Assembly: GCA_012514775.1 (NCBI GenBank)
Contig: JAAYZQ010000388.1
Span: 1-20,377, forward strand
DNA length: 20,377 bases
Source: Anaerolineaceae bacterium
GTDB lineage: Bacteria; Chloroflexota; Anaerolineae; JAAYZQ01
Direction of reading: 5' to 3'
Under the pieces are notes generated by a model that was not told the DNA's origin, did not search any database, and saw nothing but the letters and a program-made list of their open reading frames with translations. The position numbers and the translations under genes were made by a program. How positions within the stretch are numbered: the stretch's first letter is position 1; the number at the start of each line of letters is the position of its first letter. Below, in pieces: positions 15,446 to 20,377 of the stretch.

Positions 15446-16615
15446 TCATTGTGATCCCGAAACTGTCTTGAAGCTCGCGCGCAGGAATCGCGGGTAATAG
15501 AGATCGTTGCGAGCCACAAGCTGTCCATACCCCACGATGTTGGTTGCATACGTCAACACCAAGTCCGCTCCCTCGAGGTGGGAGTGCGCCTTGGCTGCAT
15601 ATATCAACACGTCCGGGATTTGCTGCTCTTCGGGACGATAGAATGCCTCGAGTGACGTCCAGGCCCCCATCGGGGAATCGGATAGCCTGTATCCCAGATC
15701 CGCCCCGCCGAACCCGATCGTCTGGATTTCGAGATAGCGATCGAGCAGGGGCTCGTAGTGAATGGTGAATTCAGTCTGGCCTTGAGCAAAAAGGGCCTGC
15801 GGCGGGCTCACCAACTCCTGTTGCGCCACCCACCCGTCTCCTTCTCCCGCCCACCATTGAGGCTGCATCAGATCGCCGTTCGCCCTCTCGGCAACCGGCC
15901 AGCGGACGAGGTGGATCGTGTGCTCCGGCTCCTTGACGCAGAAGGCAACGACGTGGTCGCCTGTCTGGACGACGCTACCGGATACGATCAGTCCGAACGG
16001 GTTGTCCGGCGTTGCCAACCACTGCACGTTCCACTCGGAAGGAGGCTGGTCCGGATTGGAGACCAGCACTGCCCGCCAGCCGGGGTGCTCGAACCCGATG
16101 CCCTCCGAAGAGGAGCGCGTCGCCATGAAAAAGATGAACAGCTTGCCGTTCAAAACGATACCGTGCCCCGGCCAGAACCACGTGTCGCCGTCCTCGGCAA
16201 AAAAGGACGCGGGCGCCCGTTTGTACGTTCGCCAATAGAACTCTATCGAAGCCGTGGACGGATCGTAGCCCGACTGGATGGCGACGCTGTTTCTGATCAT
16301 CGTGGACAGCCGGCGCGTGTTCAAGAAGGTCCTCGAGATAAAGGTATCGCCGAACAACCAGAGCGTCCGGCCGTCTCTCAGGTCGATGGAGTAGGCGTCG
16401 TCCGAGCCCATCCACCTGGGGTTGCTTCGAAACAGGGTGTCCGCTTCGGGCCAGGGCTCGACCTGAATGAGCTCCGAAGACAAGGGCTGAACCGGCGCAG
16501 GGACAGGCGTCGCAGGTGGCGTACAGCTAACCAAAACCAGGACGCCGACGCAAACCAGCGCATTGGCCAGGCGTGCGGTCGCCATCCCTCGCGAAGACGT
16601 TACACGGTTTCTCAT
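15446..16615 (-). CDS. Lipoprotein with DUF4185/DUF5005-like beta-propeller domain
   Basis: A 389-residue predicted lipoprotein. The signal peptide ends in the lipobox L-V-S-C31, followed by a Pro/Thr/Ala linker. The mature part has repeated aromatic beta-strand blocks. The segment R-T-L-W-L-F-G-D-T-F-I resembles the G-D-T-F signature of DUF4185/DUF5005 proteins, which have five-bladed propellers like some glycosidases. Other strands include D-T-W-F-W-P-G-H-G and L-V-L-T-Y-A-T-N. A role in surface glycan binding or cleavage is inference. The ATG overlaps the stop of the upstream serine hydrolase (ATGA), with GGAGGAGGAG just upstream, so the two are translationally coupled. It is last in a three-gene operon whose base use looks somewhat less GC-rich than the rest of the window (by eye). 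Confidence 0.75.
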   Translation of the reverse strand: MRNRVTSSRGMATARLANALVCVGVLVLVSCTPPATPVPAPVQPLSSELIQVEPWPEADTLFRSNPRWMGSDDAYSIDLRDGRTLWLFGDTFISRTFLNTRRLSTMIRNSVAIQSGYDPSTASIEFYWRTYKRAPASFFAEDGDTWFWPGHGIVLNGKLFIFFMATRSSSEGIGFEHPGWRAVLVSNPDQPPSEWNVQWLATPDNPFGLIVSGSVVQTGDHVVAFCVKEPEHTIHLVRWPVAERANGDLMQPQWWAGEGDGWVAQQELVSPPQALFAQGQTEFTIHYEPLLDRYLEIQTIGFGGADLGYRLSDSPMGAWTSLEAFYRPEEQQIPDVLIYAAKAHSHLEGADLVLTYATNIVGYGQLVARNDLYYPRFLRASFKTVSGSQ

Positions 16616-17880
16616 GGCTCCTCCTCCGGTTGCGGCTCCATCGGGTCGCCCACGGCGTTTCCGGCCGCTTTTCGAACGACTGCTGCCAGCTCCTCCTGTG
16701 CATCCGGGTTTGCGGGCAGCTCTGCGGCTGATTGCACAGCAGGGACAAGGTAATCCTGCACCAGAGCCAATAGGCTATCTTCCTCTCCCAGGGGCAGCGA
16801 TGCTGTAAAGACGATGACGAGGTTTTCCTCTGGAACCACGTACAGCTCCTGCCCCGCCATGCCCAGGTAGCCATACATCCTTTGATCCGGAAAGATAGAA
16901 AAGAAATAGCCAAAGCGCCGGTCGAGACCAGCGACGTATTCATCCGGACCGATGTACGCCTGTTCTCGGGTGGCCGCTTCGAGCCAGCTCTTTGAAACGA
17001 CTTGTTCCCCATTCCACCGGCCCTTGTGCAGGTACAGATAGCCCAGCTTGGCCAGGTCGCGCGGGGTGAGGGACAGCCCTGTGATGCCGTTTGTCACGCC
17101 CTCCGGGTCAGATGCCCAGTCTCCTTGCAGCACTTCTGCAATCCCCAGGGGCCGGAATAGATAACGGTTGGCATACGTGCGGGCGTCCACTCCGGTTGCC
17201 TGTTCCAGGATGGCCGAAAGCAGGTGGGCCGCTCCGCTGCAGTACACCCAACGCTCCCCGGGTTTCGCGTTCATCGGCAAGTCCAGCACGTATTGCACCC
17301 AGTGCGACGTGCCGTACATCCCTCTGGCCGCAGGCGAGAAATCTTCACATTCCAGCCCCGGGGTCATGGAGAGCAAATTGTGCAAGGTAATGGCCTCTTT
17401 GTAGGGGTCGAGATGCTTGATCGGCGCGTTGGGAAAAAAGTCCAACATCGGTTGGTCGACACCGGCAATCTTGCCCTGGTCGATGGCAATGCCTACCAGC
17501 ATTCCGATCACACTCTTTGTATTTGATTCGATCGGGTGCCTATCGCTCGCGCGATATGGATCGTAGTACGCCTCCAGCACGAGGTAGCCATTGCGAACGA
17601 CGAGGATGCTGTGGAGATTCATCTCCTGCTTCTGGATGGTTTGGAACATCGCGATCAGGCGCTCGGAATCCACGCCCTGTTGTTCCGGCGTCGACACCTG
17701 CCAGCCATGCGTCGGCCAGTAAGCCGGCTCGGGAGCATCGGGCCAGGCGACTGGCGCTTGATCGTCACAACCAGTGAGCAGGAACAAGGGTATTAGAAGG
17801 ATCAGAAACAAGCTCAGGCCCTGGATCTCCAGACGTTGCTCGAGCTCGGGTTTGTGGCGAGGGGCCTTCTCAATCTGCAT
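16612..17880 (-). CDS. Beta-lactamase-like serine hydrolase lipoprotein
   Basis: Member of the class C beta-lactamase / EstB / D-Ala-D-Ala carboxypeptidase fold family, 422 residues. A short cytoplasmic stretch and a hydrophobic segment end in the lipobox L35-T-G-C38, so it is probably anchored on the outer face of the membrane. The nucleophile motif S119-N-T-K122 (S-x-x-K) and the Y213-C-S215 motif (Y-x-N/S) are present. The third motif region reads G-M-A-G-Q-E-L-Y-V-V-P, as in esterase or peptidase members rather than true beta-lactamases. It may act on peptidoglycan peptides, D-amino acid peptides or esters; antibiotic resistance should not be assumed. The start overlaps the end of the membrane protein gene by 11 nt. 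Confidence 0.9.
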   Translation of the reverse strand: MQIEKAPRHKPELEQRLEIQGLSLFLILLIPLFLLTGCDDQAPVAWPDAPEPAYWPTHGWQVSTPEQQGVDSERLIAMFQTIQKQEMNLHSILVVRNGYLVLEAYYDPYRASDRHPIESNTKSVIGMLVGIAIDQGKIAGVDQPMLDFFPNAPIKHLDPYKEAITLHNLLSMTPGLECEDFSPAARGMYGTSHWVQYVLDLPMNAKPGERWVYCSGAAHLLSAILEQATGVDARTYANRYLFRPLGIAEVLQGDWASDPEGVTNGITGLSLTPRDLAKLGYLYLHKGRWNGEQVVSKSWLEAATREQAYIGPDEYVAGLDRRFGYFFSIFPDQRMYGYLGMAGQELYVVPEENLVIVFTASLPLGEEDSLLALVQDYLVPAVQSAAELPANPDAQEELAAVVRKAAGNAVGDPMEPQPEEEP

Positions 17881-19018
17881 AGATAGCCAGCATCGTATCC
17901 AGGTCGAAAATCACCCCTCTGCTCCCAGTGCCATACCTGACGCCCACGTAGGGTCGGCGATACGTCATCAGTTTCAGGATCACCCGCCGGTTGATGATGG
18001 GAAAAACAAACTCCTCTGGCGTGGGAAAGACGGCTGCTTCGATCTGTGCGATTTGCTCCGGCGTGAGCTTGACGCTCTCCGCGACACCAAATCGAGCCCG
18101 GGCATCGTCAATCTCCTGCGACTTTTGTACGAGCCGAGCCCGCAGTTCGTGCCACGGCCCGATGCGGCGGGTGATGGAGGGAAAAAAGATCGTCGCCTGG
18201 ATCAGGGCAAAGAATACCAGGATGCCAATGGCCAGCGACGTGCGCCTTGACCTCCGGGGCCAGGACGGGACGACCACCGGCCTGCTCAACAGCGCCAGGG
18301 CGACGAGCAGCAGGGGCACGCTGAGAAGAGACACGAACAGCTCGCCCGGGCCGTCGATGGGCAGGGCCCACTGCAAATAGAGCCCCACGGGGACAAAAGC
18401 AACCGCGCCCAGAAGCGCGCCCAGTACGTATGCCGGTCCCACTCTCCCCGGTTTCTCCGGAATAGCGCGAAACTCGTGGTCCGCCGTTTTCAAAGCCGGC
18501 TGATCACGGACGCGCTGTTCAGCAGGCACGAGCTGCAGCCAGAACCAGACCAACAACAGAAGGACCCAGAAATAGATGGATATAGCGTGTTCGGAAAAGC
18601 TATATGTGAGATCTATGCGTGACGTTGCGAGCAGCCGCAGATCCAGCTCGAAGACGATGGGGGTCGCCAGCCAGCCCACGACCGCCGCGCCGGCGCTGAT
18701 GGCTGCGAACCGCAGGGCGAGCCGCGCCAGTCGGGAAGCGTGCCTGGCCTGTCTCAAAAAGAGACCCACGCTCGTTCCGAGGACCACGAGGGTTGGCAGA
18801 AAAGCGGTGGGACCTCTGGCCAGGAGGTCGTGCCACAGCCGCGAAGCCGTGTCTACCCGCGGAAGCACCTCTCCCGGCGCCGGCAACCAGGGGCCGCGCA
18901 GGTCGTGCGTGAACACGAGCATAACCAACGACAAAAGTGCCCAACTGGCCAGCAAGCAGGCCAGGCTACCGGCGGTGACGGTAGCTCTGGACGACAAAGG
19001 AGAACGATCGATAGACAT
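17870..19018 (-). CDS. Seven-segment integral membrane protein of unknown function
   Basis: Unrecognised 382-residue protein, first gene of the three-gene operon. About seven hydrophobic segments can be read: an N-terminal one, then A-F-L-P-T-L-V-V-L-G, A-A-I-S-A-G-A-A-V-V-G-W-L, I-Y-F-W-V-L-L-L-L-V-W-F-W, V-L-G-A-L-L-G-A-V-A-F, L-L-S-V-P-L-L-L-V-A-L-A-L-L and A-I-G-I-L-V-F-F-A-L. A soluble C-terminal part of about 100 residues follows, with a charged helix and a strand-rich end (R-R-P-Y-V-G-V-R-Y-G-T-G-S-R-G-V-I-F-D-L-D). The ATG at 19018 is chosen because GGAGG sits about 8 nt upstream; a GTG at 19033 overlaps that ribosome site. It may be a membrane partner of the two lipoproteins, but this is inference from the operon alone. 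Confidence 0.82.
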   Translation of the reverse strand: MSIDRSPLSSRATVTAGSLACLLASWALLSLVMLVFTHDLRGPWLPAPGEVLPRVDTASRLWHDLLARGPTAFLPTLVVLGTSVGLFLRQARHASRLARLALRFAAISAGAAVVGWLATPIVFELDLRLLATSRIDLTYSFSEHAISIYFWVLLLLVWFWLQLVPAEQRVRDQPALKTADHEFRAIPEKPGRVGPAYVLGALLGAVAFVPVGLYLQWALPIDGPGELFVSLLSVPLLLVALALLSRPVVVPSWPRRSRRTSLAIGILVFFALIQATIFFPSITRRIGPWHELRARLVQKSQEIDDARARFGVAESVKLTPEQIAQIEAAVFPTPEEFVFPIINRRVILKLMTYRRPYVGVRYGTGSRGVIFDLDTMLAIYAD

Positions 19019-19170
19019 TCGCAGCACCTCCACCGATTCTAAATCAGCGTTGCACTGCCAGCCATGCTACCAGCACAACAACGAAGGTCGTTTCGCTCGA
19101 TCCCTTCAGCCCTGGCCTTTTGCTTGCCCGGGGCTCGGTTACAAGCGGTCAGCACTTGTACCTAATCTTA

Positions 19171-19180
19171 TTATGCATAA
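19171..19180. promoter_or_regulatory. Palindromic operator candidate at the operon start site
   Basis: TTATGCATAA is a perfect 10-bp palindrome, flanked by CTTA and GTAAG so that the symmetry nearly extends with one extra G. It covers the predicted transcription start (about 19177) of the minus-strand operon, the usual place for a repressor site. The binding protein is unknown. Confidence 0.45.
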
Positions 19181-19183
19181 GTA

Positions 19184-19212
19184 AGTATAGCAGATCTTGA
19201 TGCGAAAGTCAA
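19184..19212 (-). promoter_or_regulatory. Sigma-70-type promoter of the membrane protein-hydrolase-lipoprotein operon
   Basis: Minus strand: -35 TTGACT (19212-19207), 17-bp spacer, -10 TATACT (19189-19184). Start near 19177, giving a leader of about 160 nt. Confidence 0.75.
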
Positions 19213-19255
19213 GCCCCAACTGGATGGCGCTGGGCTTGTATAGTCGGCAGCTCCC

Positions 19256-19316
19256 TACAAGGCTCGCGGGCGATAGGCAGATGCCCCGCCTTACAAAGCC
19301 GCGGGCGACCGCAGGG
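19256..19316 (+). repeat. Imperfect direct repeat, two copies at 36-bp spacing
   Basis: The block TACAAGGCTCGCGGGCGA (from 19256) recurs in altered form as TACAAAGCCGCGGGCGA (from 19292). Between them GGCA and TGCC, plus flanking GCGG and CCGC (19266-19289), can form a small hairpin. It lies in the 409-bp non-coding gap between the minus operon and yjbQ. It resembles degraded intergenic repeat elements of GC-rich genomes. Confidence 0.5.
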
Positions 19317-19370
19317 AATGCCGATCTCGCCAGAGCCTATAATGGCCCGGCCCCGGGTGGTTCATTCTCC

Positions 19371-19399
19371 TTGCCAGCGCGACCTTGCTGAGGTATAAT
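19371..19399 (+). promoter_or_regulatory. Sigma-70-type promoter of the YjbQ-family gene
   Basis: -35 TTGCCA (19371-19376), 17-bp spacer, -10 TATAAT (19394-19399). An ATG at 19398 overlaps this -10, so translation must start further down, at 19428. A second TATAAT at 19338-19343 has no matching -35. Confidence 0.75.
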
Positions 19400-19427
19400 G
19401 GGGCCAGAAGTAGCTGGAGGCCAGAAC

Positions 19428-19829
19428 ATGATCCGCGAGCTGGAAGTCCAAACCCGCAGCCACAGCGAGCTGCGGGACGTCACCGCGGAGGTGCAAAAGG
19501 TCGTCTCGGACAGCGGCGTATCCGAGGGCCTGTGTCACATCTTTGTACCCCACACCACCGCCGGATTGACCCTCAACGAAAATTGGGAACCTGACGTGCG
19601 CGGCGACCTGGTGCGCGCCCTGGAGGCCATGGTGCCCAACGTCTCCTTTCGGCACGGCGAGGGAAACTCGCCGGCCCACCTGCTCTCCTCGCTCCTGGGG
19701 GCCAGCCAGACCCTCTTTGTCCGCGGCGGCAAGCTGGTACTCGGGAGCTGGCAGGGCATCTACCTGGCCGAGTTCGACGGCCCACGGCGCCGGAGGGTGC
19801 TGGTCAAGGTCCTGGCCGACCCGGCGTAA
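19428..19829 (+). CDS. YjbQ/UPF0047 family protein (secondary thiamine-phosphate synthase type)
   Basis: Small, widely conserved cytoplasmic protein of 133 residues, the normal size for the family. Members have been linked to a side activity of thiamine-phosphate synthesis; the true role is unsettled. The family signatures are clear: C-H-I-F-V-P-H-T-T-A-G-L-T-L-N-E-N in the first half and H-G-E-G-N-S-P-A-H-L-L-S-S-L-L-G, then G-S-W-Q-G-I-Y-L-A-E-F-D-G near the end. The conserved histidines form the likely metal or phosphate site. The ATG at 19428 has GGAGG (19416-19420) 7 nt upstream. No thiamine genes are nearby. Hairpins follow the stop codon and separate it from the downstream lipoprotein gene. 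Confidence 0.93.
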   Translation: MIRELEVQTRSHSELRDVTAEVQKVVSDSGVSEGLCHIFVPHTTAGLTLNENWEPDVRGDLVRALEAMVPNVSFRHGEGNSPAHLLSSLLGASQTLFVRGGKLVLGSWQGIYLAEFDGPRRRRVLVKVLADPA

Positions 19830-19839
19830 CTTGAAGCCG

Positions 19840-19875
19840 CCCGGACGCCGCGCGTCCGGGGCAGGCCCATGCCTG
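19840..19875 (+). terminator. Two hairpins after the YjbQ-family gene
   Basis: CCCGGACGC (19840-19848) pairs perfectly with GCGTCCGGG (19852-19860) over a 3-nt loop. Next, CAGGC (19862-19866) pairs with GCCTG (19871-19875) over CCAT. No T run follows, so it may work as a weak or factor-assisted terminator or as an mRNA-stabilising element. Confidence 0.45.
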
Positions 19876-19911
19876 GAAGTTCGCGCAAAAGCGTGTAAAA
19901 AAGGAGGAAAC

Positions 19912-20377
19912 GTGAAGAGGTCGATTCTTGCCATTGGCCTGATCTTGATGCTGGTGGCGACCGCCTGCGGCCCAACGACCGAACCGGCGGCGACACCCAT
20001 GCCGACGACTGCGGCCGAAGCCACCGCCGAGCCCACGGCGGCGCCGGCTGAACCGACGGCCGAGCCCGCCGAGCCTACGGCCGAGCCAACCCTGGAGGCC
20101 CCCACGGCCGAGCCGGAAACCGAAGCGGCTGGAGACGTGGCGCCAACCCTGCGCCTGCCCGACCTGGAAGGGCAGACGGTGGTGGCCGTGACGGGCAACG
20201 ACTACACGCCGTTGAACTTTGTCGACCCCCTCACCGGCGAGGCGGTGGGCTGGGAGTACGACGCCGTCGACGAGATCTGCCGCCGCCTCAACTGCGAGGT
20301 CGACTGGCAGGTCACGAGCTGGGACACCATGATCGCCGCCGTCCAGGACGGCCAGTTTGACGTGGGCATGGACGGCA
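19912..20377 (+). CDS. ABC-transporter solute-binding lipoprotein, family 3 (3' end cut by window edge)
   Basis: First 155 codons of an extracytoplasmic binding protein, probably for amino acids or similar small polar solutes. The signal peptide ends in the lipobox A-T-A-C19, so the mature protein is lipid-anchored. Residues about 20-75 form a Pro/Thr/Ala/Glu linker with repeated E-P-T-A units. The binding domain then begins: T-V-V-A-V-T-G-N-D-Y-T-P-L-N-F-V, G-W-E-Y-D-A-V-D-E-I-C-R-R-L-N and W-D-T-M-I-A-A-V-Q-D-G-Q-F-D-V-G-M, the family 3 pattern. The GTG start has the very strong ribosome site AAGGAGG (19901-19907) 4 nt upstream. Permease and ATPase genes would be expected beyond the right edge. 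The ligand cannot be named. Confidence 0.88.
   Translation, partial: MKRSILAIGLILMLVATACGPTTEPAATPMPTTAAEATAEPTAAPAEPTAEPAEPTAEPTLEAPTAEPETEAAGDVAPTLRLPDLEGQTVVAVTGNDYTPLNFVDPLTGEAVGWEYDAVDEICRRLNCEVDWQVTSWDTMIAAVQDGQFDVGMDG

Noticed and set aside
16612..17880. True antibiotic-resistance beta-lactamase
   Set aside because: The S-x-x-K and Y-x-S motifs are shared by esterases and peptidases of the fold, the third motif region is G-x-A-G-Q, and the operon partners are envelope proteins. Resistance is not supported.
19398..19427. Earlier ATG start for the YjbQ-family gene
   Set aside because: It overlaps the -10 element TATAAT of the gene's own promoter, while ATG 19428 has a proper GGAGG.

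Overview
The window is GC-rich bacterial DNA, densely coding on both strands. It best fits a free-living Gram-positive-like or monoderm-type bacterium, probably Chloroflexota (Anaerolineae or relatives). The clues are envelope proteins with Thr/Pro/Ala/Glu-rich linkers behind lipoprotein signals, a sortase with an N-terminal cysteine cluster, a K+-independent type membrane pyrophosphatase and a vegetative sigma factor with very standard promoters. The taxonomic call is inference from gene content and protein style, not from a marker search.

Layout. 1-2914: a minus-strand pair, mnmG (tRNA uridine modification) followed after 1 nt by a sortase gene that runs off the left edge. 2978-5664: a divergent plus-strand operon of an ABC1/UbiB-family kinase-like protein and an RsuA/RluB-type pseudouridine synthase. 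5661-6952: a secreted GH99-like glycosidase on the minus strand whose stop codon overlaps that of the pseudouridine synthase. 6988-8281: tyrS, frameshifted near its 3' end, facing hppA (8368-10626, minus), with a strong hairpin between them. 10627-11715: a 1.1-kb non-coding divergent region with the hppA leader, a 7-bp tandem repeat, and a long, hairpin-rich stretch ahead of rpoD. 11716-13460: rpoD and, 2 nt later, a membrane-anchored rhodanese. 13526-15293: a membrane-anchored clan GH-A glycosidase. 15446-19212: a minus-strand operon with overlapping genes (seven-segment membrane protein, serine beta-lactamase-like lipoprotein, DUF4185/DUF5005-like lipoprotein) behind a promoter with a palindrome at its start site. 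19371-20377: a YjbQ-family protein and the start of a solute-binding lipoprotein that runs off the right edge.

The most striking observation is the rhodanese. The reading frame is interrupted only by one TGA, exactly at the second cysteine of the active-site C-x-C found in this rhodanese subfamily. The frame then stays open and family-like for 42 more codons, and a small stem-loop sits about 21 nt downstream of the TGA. This is the pattern expected of a selenocysteine protein (C-T-U), although a nonsense mutation or base error cannot be excluded from one sequence. The second main point is the rpoD upstream region, which contains an extended -10 promoter followed by several perfect hairpins and a mini-ORF whose ribosome site is buried in a hairpin: a candidate uncharacterised structured RNA.

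Eight of the ten promoters that can be read share one design, a TTGNNN element, exactly 17 bp, then a TATAAT-like element. They make the start-site choices for mnmG, yjbQ and the GH-A glycosidase fairly secure.
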